Positions 48,700 through 60,430 are shown, counted from the first letter of the stretch. The stretch: DNA of 64,000 nt from Amaranthus tricolor (GCF_026212465.1 NC_080053.1:12960631-13024630); one strand, 5' to 3'. Notes: generated from the sequence alone by a model not told the origin. Numbers and translations: made by a program.

Positions 48700-49860
48700 G
48701 TTCAGATTTGGGATCCAACCAATTTTTCGGCTCTCATCATTTACCCAAACTTACCTTCTATGGCAGACTCATCGGAAAAACCAAACCAAACCCAGCCAAT
48801 CTCGATGGAACAAAAGGAAAAAATGTTCCAGATGTTTCAAAAGCTACAAACAGAAAACCAACTAAAAATAATCAACACATATATTACACCATTAACAGTC
48901 AAGATAGCCGAAAAACTCTAGCATCACAATTACACCAAATGATATAAACTCATGCATCTAGCCATAAGTGGGAGAGGGCAGCTCAGTCACATCACTGCGG
49001 ACCCTTCACCTTCCACCGATCCAGAATACTCACAGTGGTCTCAAAGGGACTCCATGATCATCTCATGGATTATTGAAAATATAGACACGGAAGTTGTTAA
49101 TCAGTTTTTAGATTATGCTAGTACCAGAGATTTATGAAAGGCATTGAAACTCTCTTTTGTAATGGGAGAGATGAACTTCAAATATTTGACTTAAGTACCA
49201 AATTAGCAACTCTCACACAAGGGAAGAACACCATAGAACAATTTTACAGTCAATTAAATACTTTGTGGAAAAAGATCGACAGGCACATGCCCAATCCATT
49301 GGAATGTTCAAAAGACATTACCATATTCAACAACTAAATATAGAGACAACAAGTCTATCAATTTCTTGCATGAATTGATGACTCACTAGACAAAAAAAGA
49401 TGAGATCCACTCCACCAAGAGCCATTTCCCACGGTTGATGTCGCCTATGCAACAATAAGACGAGAGATTTCTCGCTGGGGAATAATGGCCGAAGCACCAT
49501 TATTGGGGAGAAACCCCTTAGGAATCAACTGTGGCCTTGCTGCTAAGAACCGGTCAACAAACTCCTCATATCGGCGAGAGGACCGAACAAACATGAAGTG
49601 CAGCCGTTATGGTGGTTCAAGACACACCAAAAATGGTTGTTTCAAGTTTATCGGGTACCCGGAGTGGTGGGATGATCTACAATGGAAAAAGGCTGCCACC
49701 AAGGCGCTGGTGAACCGGGCCGGTGGCAAAGCCCTCTTCACAGTCGCAAATCCCACCGGTGGTCGACACACAGTGGAGGTTGGGGAAGAAAAATTGGAGG
49801 ATGGAGAAGGAGATGGTACGAAAAACGCAAAAAAGGAGGAGAGAGAAATATAACATCACA
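48700..49860 (+). pseudogene. copia Gag remnant
   Basis: Blocks typical of plant copia Gag: SQWSQRDSMIISWIIENI, LATLTQGKNTIEQFYSQLNTLWKKID, and a degenerate zinc knuckle near 49597-49640 followed by FIGYPEWWDDL. An in-frame TGA replaces a Trp codon after STRDL (49135-49137). The knuckle has a Tyr where its second Cys should be (KCSRYGGSRHTKNGC), which would abolish zinc binding. Stops elsewhere show long decay. Confidence 0.75.
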
Positions 49861-50094
49861 TGGGGAAGGGAGTAGTGCGCTGGCCAAAGTGGAAGAGAAA
49901 GGGCAAAGGGACTTTCCTTATGTGGGCATTTATAAGAGGATCCAACAAAATTTTAACCTTAAAAATTCAAACCCCCCTCCTTTACCCTCATAAAACCGGC
50001 CTACCCTATTAACTTCACCAAATCGCCCAATTTAGGCATATGTGATCAGCCCAATATTTTAAAATCCATTTCCTCTTCACAAATCTTAAATCTT

Positions 50095-51140
50095 ATGTGT
50101 AAACCCTCCCTCTCCCAATTGGATATTTTATTGTGGTGCCACAATTACTATGGATTTTTAACTTCTGTCCCCACATCCTGTTCTCACATACAGACTGCTA
50201 ATGGGGAATGTGTCCGTGTTGATAGTGTCGGCCTTGTTGTGTTTCTCTCGATTCATTTGAAAAACTGCTTATTAATTCTGAGTTTGTCTCATAAATTGTT
50301 ATCTGTTAGTCAGTTAACCAAAGAGTTGAATTGTACTGTTCTCATGTTCTCTACTTGTTGTATTGTGCAGGATGCTCAGACTGGACGAGTCATTGGACAT
50401 GGTACTGAACGAGGAGTCATATACTATGTTGATGAGACGACTCAAAAAGTTCAAGCTATGCTAACTCGTGGGTCTCCTGATCATCATCTCTGGCTATGGC
50501 ATCGTCGCTTAGGTCATCCTTCTTTAGCTTATTTAAAACATTTATTTCCTTCGTTCAGAAACACTAACATGTCATTGGATTGTGAAGCTTGTGTATTGGA
50601 AAAAAGTCATAAACATTCTTATTTGCCTAGTTTTTCTCGTTCCACAAGTCCCTTATCATTGATGAATTCTAATGTGTTGCGTCCTGCTCCAGTTTTTGCT
50701 ACTTATAATTATTCATATTATGTTATATTTTTGGATGATTGTACTCGCATGAGTTGGGTGTATTTCTTAAAACACAAATCTGAGGTGTTTTCTGTATTTT
50801 TGAAACTCAATATCATGCAAAACCACAAATTTTAAGATCTGATAATGGAAGGGAATTTGTTAACTCAGCTATGCGACAATTTATGTTTGAACATGAAATG
50901 CTTCACCAAACCTCTTGTCCTGACACACCACAAAAAAATGGCGTTGCAGAACGCAAAAAATCGGACTTTACTTGAAATCACTCGAGCTCTTTCACTTGAG
51001 TCCCATTCCCCAGCTTATTTGTGGCATGAGGCAATGACCCCAGCTACTTACCTTACCAATCGTCTTCCTTCTAAACCTTTGAACTACAAAAGTCCCCTAG
51101 CCACTATGAGTTCGTTTGTCACTCTTCCATCCTCTCACTT
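50095..51140 (+). pseudogene. copia GAG-pre-integrase and integrase remnant
   Basis: The frame 50095-50835 has SHKLLSVSQLTKELNC, LWLWHRRLGHPSLAYLKHLFP, and the integrase zinc and core region (CEACVLEKSHKHSY, then YVIFLDDCTRMSWVYFLKHKSEV). A frame change follows near 50835, and the block continues as KNRTLLEITRALSLE and EAMTPATYLTNRLPS to about 51140. The expected first catalytic Asp motif (HSDVWG-type) reads NSNVLRP here, so a catalytic residue is lost. Confidence 0.8.
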
Positions 51141-51145
51141 CTTAT

Positions 51146-51375
51146 CACTAGTGGAAAAAACCTCATTTGTTGGGGTTTTTTGTCCATTATTTGCTGCGGT
51201 TTTGGCCCCAAGCAATAGTGATAGCAGCAAATGGTCTGTTTTAAATGCTGCGGTTAAAAACCGCAGCAAAAAGGAGCATTATTTGTTTTTTTTAATTTTT
51301 TTTCCTATTTATTGCTGCGAATATACAAAAACCGCAGCAAATGATAAGCAGCAAATACGTTTTTTTCCACTAGTG
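51146..51375 (+). mobile_element. Miniature CACTA element, 230 bp (TSD TAT)
   Basis: It starts CACTAGTGGAAAAAACCTC and ends CGTTTTTTTCCACTAGTG, with TAT at 51143-51145 and 51376-51378. The terminal about 60 bases on the right nearly equal those of the 2832-bp element at 9259-12090, and both carry CCGCAGCAAAT / ATTTGCTGCGG subterminal repeats. It is an internal-deletion derivative of the same family. Confidence 0.93.
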
Positions 51376-51837
51376 TATCCCCCCCTGTTTTTGGGAATAT
51401 TGTCTTTGTTCACCTTCTAAACAGAGTAGAACCAAACATGAAGCTCAGGCGATTAAATGTGTGTTTTTTGGCTATGGACTAAACTAGAAGGGATATAGAT
51501 GTTTTGATTCTGTTCATCAAACCATGTATACTACTATTGATTATGACTTCTTTGAACAATCCTACTACTATACCCAGCCTGGTCCTTAGGGGGAGATGAT
51601 TCATGATGACCTAAGCTAGCTTATATATCCAGTTGTGAATGATATGTTAGTTATGATTGATGAGCCGGACCCGAAAGAGCAAGTAGGCAAAACCACTGAT
51701 GTTGTCACTAAAGCTCAAGATGTTCTAGATAGCAACTCAATATCTCACCAGCAGTTCATAAGTACTTTGTGGACTTAATAAAACGTTCTTATTATCTTTA
51801 TTAGGAGTTGATTGTTCAATATCCTACAAGAACAATT

Positions 51838-51854
51838 TGGCGCTAGAACGAGGG
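51838..51854 (+). other. Primer-binding site of the Tat/Ogre-like element
   Basis: TGGCGCTAGAACGAGGG follows the truncated LTR. Very similar sites are found in many plant Tat and related gypsy elements. I do not assign the tRNA with certainty. Confidence 0.7.
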
Positions 51855-51930
51855 CCTTAGAGTTCTATCTAGTTTGTTTTACTCTACCCACAAAAACCAA
51901 AAATGTTCTTTTCAATAACTAACTTTTTCT

Positions 51931-53790
51931 ATGAAGATGACAAACTCCAAGCAAAACTCACGTTCCAAATCTGGTGAACGTCACCAAGCTGAAGTTGGGA
52001 GACCCTCAAACCCTCAACAAACTCAAGGGCCACGTTTACCAATGACCCAAACACTCATGCTAAATATGAGTGGAAACCTACTTTCGTTCATGATCTATTT
52101 GTGATCATGGATGATGGAGACACTAAAGATGATGAGGTTACATCCTCAATGATGAGAGCACCTCCTCCACCAAGGCTTGATTTTGCCACTCCACCCAGTG
52201 AAGGGGTCACTTTTGAGGAGATGGCAACTCTTGCCCATGTCTAGACTCAAGCCATCATTGCTGTAAGGGGTAACCCCATGAACCTCAACCACCCACTAGG
52301 GTTGCACCTAGCAACCCCATTCCATATCCTCCATATGAGGAGGATATACAAAAAGGAGATCCTATGCTGCTGTGCATGAGAAGGCTGGATATAAAGCTAC
52401 AAGTGTCAAAGATAGGCTGGGGGCAAGAGTGATCCTAACAAGACAAAGGCTGGGATTCTAGCAACAAGCTATTGATTCCAAGATGTGGAGTAGAGGCTAA
52501 ACTCAGGCTTTAGATTCCATCCCTGAGCAGGAGGCTCAAAGCAACCTGAAGATGTTCCTAATAAATTTGGTGCATCATCAGGGCAGAGAAGGGGAGTGCA
52601 CCGGAGGCTGGGGTCCAAGGGTTCTAATGTCAAGGACAGGTTGGGTCCCTAGAAGGAAATAACCAAAGAGGACCCTAAACATAAGTCTAGGATGCCATGC
52701 CATTCTCAGGCTTCTCAGTCTGGGGGCATAAAAGGAAAGAAGAAAGAAGAATTGCCAGAGATCAACTAGGTTGCCTTAATATCTCTCTAAATGAGATTGA
52801 ACCCTCTGAGAGCGGAATAAGGCAAGAAGAGGAGAAAGACAAAAAGAAGAATAACCTATCTGAGGGCAGGAGGCATCCCCTGGAGAATAGAATAAACAGC
52901 AGAAGAGAGTAAGCAAGTAACTTTAGCCTCTTCCCCCCCTCCTAAGAAAATAAGGATGCCCAGCACTTCACCATTCTCTCAGGAGAAAGTGGATGTGCCA
53001 GTAGATCGTGTGAAGCTACTTGACCATGTTAAGCACGATGGAAGTTCAGACCCCGTAGCGCATCTCAACTTATACCAAGAGCACATGTCTTTGGGCGTCC
53101 ACAATGATGCTTCATGGTGTAAAATCTTTGCCCTAACTAGGATAAGGCTAACTTAGACCTGGTTTCAGTGCCTACCAGAAGGCTCAGTCATCAGCTTAGA
53201 TGACTTAGCCACCAGGTTCATAAGTCAGTATGCACCGTTTATCGAAGCAGTCCATCGAGATGATAAAGTGTCAACAAAGAACAGAGGAGTCTCTCAATAT
53301 ATACACTCATGTTTCAACACTGAGTGCTTGAGGTTCAAAGGAGAGGTTTAAAGAAGATGATGGATCGATTAACACTCATGCTATGAACAATGTCAGGAAA
53401 AGGGTAGAGAGGTTTATAGCCACTGAGAACTTCTAGCACATTGCTTCTAGTCTCAGAGGAGATAAGGCGGATCGAAAGAACAACAAAAATAACAACAATA
53501 ACAGGGATTCGTACCCTGGTCACCACGGAAATGACCAGGATAGAATGAATAAAGAAAAGAATTCACTTTAAGGGAGGTCATAAAAAGGAATCCAGGAAAC
53601 CTGTGCTTAGGACCTTTGCTCAGTTCACTCCATTGAACATTCCTAGAGCACAGATTTTCCACCTCCATCAAAATTCCAAGCAATGGGAAAGACCTCCCCT
53701 TTTCAGGAAGTTTGGTAAAAACATGAACGAGTTTGCGACTTCCAAGGGAGCCGAGGACACTCAATTGAGTCCTGCAAGACTTTGAAGAAT
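51931..53790 (+). pseudogene. Tat/Ogre-like Gag remnant
   Basis: Frames are broken, but the gag domain is recognisable near 53000-53320: SSDPVAHLNLYQEHMSLGV, then SWCKIFALT, then a LPEGSVISLDDLATRFISQY block. Further on are an Asn-rich linker (53480-53515) and the PLFRKFGKNMNEF-type segment near 53690. An in-frame stop at 53153-53155 falls inside the gag domain. Confidence 0.7.
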
Positions 53791-53917
53791 AACCTAGAGG
53801 ACCTCATCCAGAGGAGATACTTCAGAATTTTTCAAAGTGGATGCTGAGTAGAAAAAGAAACAAGATACAGATAATAAATGGGGTTCAAGGCCTAGGTAAG
53901 ATGGTCAAGGCTCCAAA

Positions 53918-54235
53918 ATGCAGAACCAGAAACCTAGCTTCGTGATATTTGAAAATTTTGGGGGTATAACTGATGGAGAGGCAGACTTGAGATTTACTGA
54001 GCCAACTGCCTGGATTTTTGAAGTTCACGAAGAAATGAAAATCCTAGAATGTCTTGACATGACATTCACTAAGAAGGACTGCAGAGGGGTTTCTTTTCCC
54101 CATTCTGATCCCCTCGTTATGATGGTAGATATTGCTGAGCAACCTATATACAAGGTCTTAATCGACACTGGGGCAGAGGTGAATGTAATATTAAAAAATG
54201 TTGGGATAGAATGGATGCGGAGGGAAAGCATCTAG
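53918..54235 (+). pseudogene. Tat/Ogre-like aspartic protease remnant
   Basis: The frame shows PHSDPLVMMVDIAEQPIYKVLIDTGAEVNVI: the retropepsin DTG active site preceded by the PH.DPLV block typical of Tat-lineage proteases. The frame ends at 54235, before the C-terminal part of the domain. Confidence 0.78.
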
Positions 54236-54459
54236 TGAAGTCAAAAGCCTTAATCGTTGGCTTCACTTGATGCACCTACAAGATATTACTGTATGAAGGT
54301 TTCTAAGAGATATCATGGGTATCCAATCTTCCTTCCACCAAACACTCCTATTTGTAGGAGAAGCTGGAAAGGTTGGCAAGGTCAAATGCTGTCAGCAAAT
54401 GGCCAAGGCTTTTAAAATATGATTAAGGCAGTGAGGGTTCATAAACAAAAGCCCAAAAG

Positions 54460-54505
54460 AGAAGAAGAAGAAGAAGAAGAAGAAGAAGAAGAAGAAGAAG
54501 AAGAA
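54460..54505. repeat. (GAA)n microsatellite
   Basis: About 15 copies of GAA/AAG in the linker between protease and reverse transcriptase. Confidence 0.95.
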
Positions 54506-54528
54506 AAGAAGGAAAAAAATAAAAGAAT

Positions 54529-55574
54529 TTGTATAAAGGAAGCATTAAAAAACATGGGGACAGTCTAACCCTTAAGGAGAAGGGAACAACAGATGTAGAC
54601 CCCAGACCTTCTTCTGATGAGGACGAAGGAAATAAAATACCTCCTAAAGCTCTAAAACCAGATGAGAATGAAATAGAAGAAATAACCCTTGTTCAAGTGA
54701 CAAATAAGGTGATAAAGGTTAGCAAGATCCTATCACAAGAAATAAAGGCAGACTTGGCCAACTTGATGAAGGAGAATGCTGACCTCTTTGTATGGTCAGT
54801 AGCAAACATGCCTGGTATAGACCTTACTATAATCACTCACAAATTGAACGTGATTGAAGGTTCAAAATCAGTGAAACAAAAGAAGAGGAGCATGGCCCTT
54901 GAAAATGACAAGGTAGTTGTTGAAGAAGTTCAGAAAATCCTAGACATTGTGCTAGTGTCAAAAGTCACGGGAGGATGGAGAATGTGCATTGACTTTAGCA
55001 ACCTCAACAAAGCATGTCCTAATGATTTTTACCCTCTACAAAGGATTAACTAGCTGGTGGACTTAACAGTAGACCATGTAGTACTCTGTTGCATGGACGC
55101 CTTTTCAGGGTACCACCAGATCTTCTTTGATCCCCCTGATAAAGAGAAAACTGCATTCATCTACATAGCTCAGGTGTTCAACTACAAAACGATGTCATTT
55201 GGGCTGGAAAATGTTGGTGCAACCAACTAGAGCCTTATGGATCAGATTTTTGCTGAGCAAAGGGCAGGAACTAGGAGGTATATGTTAATGCCTCCATAGT
55301 CAAGAGTAAAAAAGAAGAGGACCTTATTCCTGACCTCAAGGAAACCTTTGGAAACATGAGAAAGCATGACATAAGATTAAACCCTAAGAAATGTGTGTTT
55401 GGAATTAGATTTGGAATGTTTTTAGGGTCTATGGTCTCTCAAAGGGGTATAAATGCAAATCATGTAAAGGTTCAAGTAGTCCTGGACCTAGCAGAACTAA
55501 AGTCCAGGAAGGATGTCATGAGACTCATAGGGAGAATGGTTGCCCTCTCCAGATTCATAGCCAATTCAACTTAA
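54529..55574 (+). pseudogene. Tat/Ogre-like reverse transcriptase remnant
   Basis: Blocks: LMKENADLFVWSVANMPGID, GGWRMCIDFSNLNKACPND, (after a stop at 55051-55053) MDAFSGYHQIFF and KTAFIY, then a decayed region where the catalytic YxDD should be (near 55280-55300). The thumb region follows as MRKHDIRLNPKKCVFGI with a GFMVS-like motif. The active site cannot be read, so the enzyme is dead. Confidence 0.8.
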
Positions 55575-56390
55575 AAATCATTACCGTTGTTTAAAGTTCT
55601 TAGAGGAAATAAAAACTTCTTCTGCGAAGAAGAATAAAAGCAAGCTTTTCAAGACTTGAAGAGACACCTACACAACTTTCCCACCCTAGCAAGGCCCATA
55701 ACAAGGGAAACCATATAATTCTATTTCACTCCAAGCCAAAAAAACTGTGGGTGCAACAATTGTCAGGGAGGAAGGGAATGTACAGCAACTTATTTATTTC
55801 ATAAGCAAGATCCTGTTAGATGCTGAAAACAGATACTGACTCATTGAGAAAATAGCCTACACCATTGTTGTAGCTATCAGAAAGCTCAAACCATACTTTG
55901 ATGCACATCAGATAGTTGTGCTTATCGATCTGCCCTTGGAGAAATCCTTGCACAAGATTGAAAGATTACGAAGATTGGCTAAATGGGCCATAAAGCTGAA
56001 TGGGTTTGGAATAAAATAACAGGCTAGGACTGCAATAAAGGGTCAAACTTTAGCAGATATCTTTGTAGAATGTACATACAATCCTTAAATAAAGAAGGAT
56101 GCCCTAGTGTGGCAACTACTCATTGATTGGTCATCCAAAAATGTGAGAAAAGAAGCTGGACTTGTCCTTATTTCACTAGAGGGGAAAAAAATAGAGTATA
56201 CTCTTAAGTTCCAGTTCAAGGCTACTAATAATGAAGTAGAATACGAAGCAGTCATTGCAGGCCTCCAACTATGTAAAGCCTTGGAGGCAAAGCATGTTAG
56301 ATTAAGGATAAACTCCCAACTGGCGGTCAACCAAATCCTAGGGAAATATGAAGACAAAGAAACAACAGGCTGATGCACTTTCCAAACTGG
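55575..56390 (+). pseudogene. RNase H and additional plant-type RNase H remnants
   Basis: The first part (55575-56090) is the degenerate RNase H/connection, with LHKIERLRRLAKWAIKLNGFG and TLADIFVE. The second (56107-56373) is an open frame with KEAGLVLISLEGKKIEYTLKF, NNEVEYEAVIAGLQLCKALEA and INSQLAVNQILGKYE, the fold of the additional archaeal/plant-type RNase H that marks the Tat lineage (E and D residues retained). It is followed by a stop-ridden linker. Confidence 0.78.
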
Positions 56391-56743
56391 GGAGTGCCAG
56401 CTAGTATGATACTAAAAAATTGGTCCTGGTAGCAGTGAAGCCCTACAGTGCAATTCATGATGATGCAACCTCAATTGTCGTTACCCACAGACGAAACGTT
56501 CCCACATGGATAGAAGAAATGATAAAATATAAATAAGAAGGTGTGCTGCAAGAAGATCCGATCATGGCGAAAAGTCACCTCAATTTTCCCTGGTGAATGA
56601 CGAATTGTACAAAATTGCAAAGATTGACTGTCTCCTGAAATGTGTCACACCTAAATAAGTTGAATATGTCCTAAAAGAAATACATGAATGTGTTTGCGTT
56701 CACCAACATAGGGCGAGTTCTTAGCCCATAGAGCCTTTAAATC

Positions 56744-57487
56744 TGATGAGAATTCAGTCCACAAAGTCCAAGATCATAAAGTTACGGTTCCTACAACACA
56801 AGCTACGGTCCATGCTTTACTTAGCCACGCAAATGTCAAGCAAATGGCTGCTAATTTCGTGGGATTCTCTTTAAAGCAATCCTTTATTACTTGCCTTAAA
56901 TGGGAAGTTGAATACAAGCAGCAACTTGAATTCTAGCTTTAATGCTTAAATGGGAGTTTTTTTTTAGGAGGAATGCAAGAGTTTTTTTTAGGAGAATATG
57001 GACGGTTCAAAGTAGCTTAATTAGCCTTAATTTGCTGTTTTAATAGCTATTATTAAGGGGTCATTATTAGCCTTAATGCTTAACATTAAAAAGGCTTAAT
57101 TCTAGCAATGCTTTGTTTTCTGATTTTGTAAGGGGGAAGTTGAAAGGCTCCTTAAAGGCTTGTAACACTTGCATTATTTTTAGTATAAAAGGAACTCATT
57201 GCCATGCATTTTAGGCAAGTGAGATTGAAAACAAAATTCTGATTTTCTTTGTGAATTTCTTTGTGCTTACTTTGTGTTGCACGCCCCTTTTATTCTTATT
57301 ACTTAGTGTTTGAGAGTAAAAGCTTTGAGAGTTTAAAATACTTAGTGAATTTTTGCTGCTCAACGAAACCATCCAATCTAGAATAAGTTTCTAAGTTGCG
57401 TGGGTGTTCTCTCGTTTCGTTCCTTGTTGAGGTTGTTCTTAAGCTAATTCATACACTCTAAAACGGTCCCATTACACTTCCACATCA
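56744..57487. mobile_element. Solo LTR inserted in the integrase (TSD AAATC)
   Basis: 744 bp with the terminal inverted repeat TGATG...CATCA, flanked by AAATC at 56739-56743 and 57488-57492. Removing it and one TSD copy rejoins the integrase reading frame (AHRAFKS next to YYWPN). A TATA-like AGTATAAAAGG is at about 57182. No partner sequence or inner domains are present. I cannot name the parent family. Confidence 0.85.
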
Positions 57488-57783
57488 AAATCAGAGTACT
57501 ATTGGCCCAACATTCTGGAAGATGCAAAAAAGATAGCTGACAAATGTCAAAAATGCCAAAAGTTTAGCCGGAGCATCAACCAGCCTTCAATTGAGTTAAA
57601 GTTCATTCACAACCCCATCACCTTTTCTCAGTGGGGTTTGGACCTCCTGAGACCATTTCCTGTGCCCCCATAAGGGGTCAAATTCCTTATAGTGGGGGTG
57701 GATTACTTCACCACGTGGATAAAAGCAGAACCTCTGGCAACTATCACCTCATGGAAGGTAGAAAAGTTCATCTGGCAGTAGAG

Positions 57784-59060
57784 GTGTTTATTGGGGTTAT
57801 TAGGTTGATTTTGGGTTAGATGTTTTAGTCGGTTTAAAATTGTAAATAATTTCTGAAGTCGGGTCAAATCGAACTTAGTTATAAGGTCGGGTAAATATCG
57901 ATTCATCGAGTATTGTAGACTGTATTAGAGATGGGAACAACAACAAGAGGGGGTGAATTTTTTTTGTTACAAGTTTAAGTGTTTTTGTCCTATTTTTGGG
58001 GAATTAGATAAAAGAAATAAAACTTAAACTTAGAGCGAAATAATGAAAGAGACAACGCGATTTTACATGAAAACCTTCTAGGCCTAAATAGAAGGAAAAA
58101 CCATGACCCCACGGGATTTCTAAACTCTTCACTATGTTTAAGGCAACTCGTTACAATTACATTAAATACCTTGCTTCACTCGTAGCGCATCAACTAGGCC
58201 AACTTCTCCTTTCACTTGCTTCACTCAAAGCAACTCTTTTAGCTTCACTAGATTAAATCAAAGCCACGGTTTCCTTAATATTAGCTACCGTTCTCTTTTA
58301 CTAACAATAGGCAAATTAGTTATAGTTCCCCTAAACTAATAATAGCTTACGGTTCCTTTTACTAAAAATAGGTAGGTTGGTTACACAGTTCCCCTTTACC
58401 TAATTTTAGCTGCTGTACCTTTTACTAATTTTAGGCACGGTTCCTCTTTACTAATCTTAGGCACGGTTCCTTTTACTATCAATAGCTACGGTACCCTTTT
58501 CCAATAATAACTACGGTTACCTTTAACTAATAATAGCCAAGGATCCCTTAAAATCAGCTATTGTTCCCCTCACTATATTTAGCTAATTAGTTATTCACTA
58601 AATATAGATCCAAAATAAAAGCCTAATAAAAATGATTTAGAAAATCATACGTTAGGTAGTTTAGGAAATATTTTACCAATTAACTTAATAATTAATTAAT
58701 GCAACAAATTAATTTTAATTAATACATCAACTTAAAATTAGAAAATATAATAATAATCAGAATCCCAGCAGACGCATTATCTCCTGACTTCAGTCTGGGA
58801 ACAGTGCATACTCTCCAAATTCCAGCAGCGTTAGATCATCAAACTTGGGAACAATAGACCTCCTGTCTACATTTGACATCCTAAGCGATATGCCTTTTCT
58901 AACTTCTTTGGATTACTTTGACAAGTACATGTTCATAGACCAAGTCATAGGTACCATCAACGATCTTAAACACGACCGGATATTGACCTGCAAACAACTC
59001 TAAAAATGCATTCGTTTAAATAAAGTATAGTCATCATCAAAACCTAAGAGGTCCAACAAA
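57784..59060. mobile_element. Second insertion block in the integrase region, LTR-like, unresolved
   Basis: Integrase coding stops at about 57783 and resumes near 59066. The first about 120 bases (57784-57905) look like a small transposon remnant (TAGAGGTGTTTATTGGGG..., GTCGGGTAAATAT). The remainder, read on the minus strand, starts with CTCTTAGGTTTTGATGATGA and ends with CACCCCCTCTTGTTGTTCCC, an arrangement I associate with SIRE/Maximus-type copia LTRs. No target duplication could be matched, and about 300 bp of integrase is missing, so a deletion accompanied it. Confidence 0.5.
58265..58600. repeat. Degenerate tandem repeat, period about 30 bp
   Basis: About ten diverged copies of a unit like TAGCTACGGTTCCTTTTACTAATAA. 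They lie inside the LTR-like block. Confidence 0.75.
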
Positions 59061-59699
59061 CAAATCCTGAATGGGTTGAAGAAAAGCTTGATAAAGCTAA
59101 AAGGAGGTGGGATGAAGAACTCTATGATGTACTCTGGTCACTCAGAATCAACCACGGAGAAGCTATAAGGCAAAATCCATTCATATTGGTCTATAGAACA
59201 GAAGCTCCTGTTGAGATTAGTGTACAAACAATACGTACCCATTGTTATGAAGAGGTTGAAAATAAAGAATCTAGGTTACTAGACCTAAAACTCATTGAAG
59301 AAACAAGGGATGAAGTTGCTCTAAAAAAAGGCAACCTATCAAAACAGGGTGGCTAAGTTCTATAACAGAAAAGTCAGAGAAAGAACATTTCAATAAGGAG
59401 ACATGGTCCTCAGATATGCCCAAGCAGTAAAAATTAAAGATCATGAGAAACTTTCTTAAACTTTGGAAGGTCCCTACATTGTAATCAAGTCTTGGGTCAT
59501 GGGGCTTGTAAGTTAAAAAAGCACGGTGAAGAAGAATTCAAACACAACTGGAATTCAAGAGTCCTAAAAAAGTTTTATGTACAGCCCCCTTTAATGGTAA
59601 TGTAATGTAGGTTTTCTTCATGAAATGCATTTTGAGTCATTAATAAAATATATTTATTCCTTATACTTTTATTTTGTTCTATACAGTCTGAAATTATTT

Positions 59700-60235
59700 A
59701 CCCCTGTGTGAAAGACTTCTTTGGGCCCTGGTCACTCACAAACCAGAGAGTTCTATCTTAACTTGAGAACCTAAAACCTTCTTGGTTAGGAAAGATTAAA
59801 TGTCCTGGATGTGATCCAATAGAGGAAAAAGACAAAATACCTTAACCTAAGAATTAAAAAGTTTGAAGTTAAGAATGAATTCACAAGTCCTAGATGTCAC
59901 CCAAAAGAGAGGTCAGGCAGAGCACATCAACCTAAGAACTTAAGTTCTCAGAAAGCCCGGAGATTATCCAAAAAAAGAAACCTGGTTAGTAAAGCTCATT
60001 ACCTTAACCTTGAAAACCAAAGCTTTTCATATAAGAAAGATTTTAAAAGTCCTGAAGGTTCTTCAAAGGAGGAATTAGGTCAGTTCGGTATACATCACTA
60101 CTTAGCTAAAACTAAAAGTGGTAAAGGTTACTTTAAAGCCAAAAGATTTATGTAATTCTCGCTTATTTTTGTTGGGTCAAACACTGATCAGAAAAGTCAT
60201 CCAATACCCTGATAAGAATGTTCTAAATCCCAATA
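59700..60235. repeat. Diverged tandem repeats in the 3' region of the Tat/Ogre-like element
   Basis: Recurring phrases such as AAGTCCT(G/A)GATG, ACCTTAACCT(A/T)(A/G)GAA and CCCAAAAGAGA, about 70-90 bases apart, suggest an old tandem array. Related phrases (AATACCCTAA..GAATGTTCTAGATCCC) continue after the hAT insert at 63380-63510. Tandem repeats in the 3' untranslated part are common in Tat elements. Confidence 0.6.
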
Positions 60236-60265
60236 AACATAGTTAGGCATGGCCACAGTCCGGGT

Positions 60266-60430
60266 TGTGCCGGTTCCGTTCCGGTTCCATCCAGTTCCAG
60301 TTCCACCCGGTTCCGGTTCCATTTGGAACCTGTCGCGACCGGTTCCGGTTCCGGGCGGTTCCAAACGGTTCCTTGGCGGTTCCGGCGGTTCCATTTCACG
60401 GGACGGGTAGGTCGGACCATCGGTTCCATT
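60266..60430. repeat. hAT subterminal GGTTCC repeats (left end)
   Basis: About twenty copies of GGTTCC or its relatives, often as CGGTTCCGGTTCC. A matching cluster lies at 63043-63310. By chance these form open frames rich in Pro, Gly, Thr and Glu on the minus strand. Confidence 0.85.

Larger units (their letters stand above)
48480..51780 (+). mobile_element. Decayed, 3'-truncated copia retrotransposon (plus strand)
   Basis: An LTR-like AT-rich block, possibly starting TGTAGGAAAC near 48479, leads into the initiator-Met PBS at 48682. Gag remnants (48700-49860) and integrase remnants (50095-51140 and 51376-51770) follow. No reverse transcriptase, RNase H or 3' LTR was found. A 230-bp miniature CACTA element sits in the integrase-to-RT linker. 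The exact 5' LTR start is uncertain. Confidence 0.75.
56560..59600 (+). pseudogene. Tat/Ogre-like integrase, in three pieces
   Basis: Piece 1 (about 56570-56743) has FSLVNDELYK and the start of the zinc region. Piece 2 (57493-57783) has YYWPNILEDAKKIADKCQKCQKF, then WGLDLLRPFPV and IVGVDYFTTWIKAEPL, containing the first catalytic Asp (WGLDLL). Piece 3 (about 59066-59600) has KAKRRWDEELYDVLWSLR, QNPFILVYRTEAPVEI and the C-terminal VRERTF and LEGPYIV blocks. The segment carrying the second Asp and the Glu is missing between pieces 2 and 3. Stops also occur inside the pieces. Confidence 0.8.

Noticed and set aside
58265..58600. Regular about 30-bp repeats that could suggest a CRISPR array
   Set aside because: The units are diverged, there are no unique spacers, and the sequence is plant nuclear DNA within a retroelement.
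57921..59060. A clean solo LTR with TG...CA ends
   Set aside because: Candidate ends exist (TGTATTAG and CCAACA), but the flanking 5-mers TAGAC and AACAA differ, so exact limits were not claimed.
60197..60429. Minus-strand frames rich in Pro, Gly, Thr and Glu
   Set aside because: They arise from the GGTTCC subterminal repeats of the hAT element. The same happens at 63055-63448.
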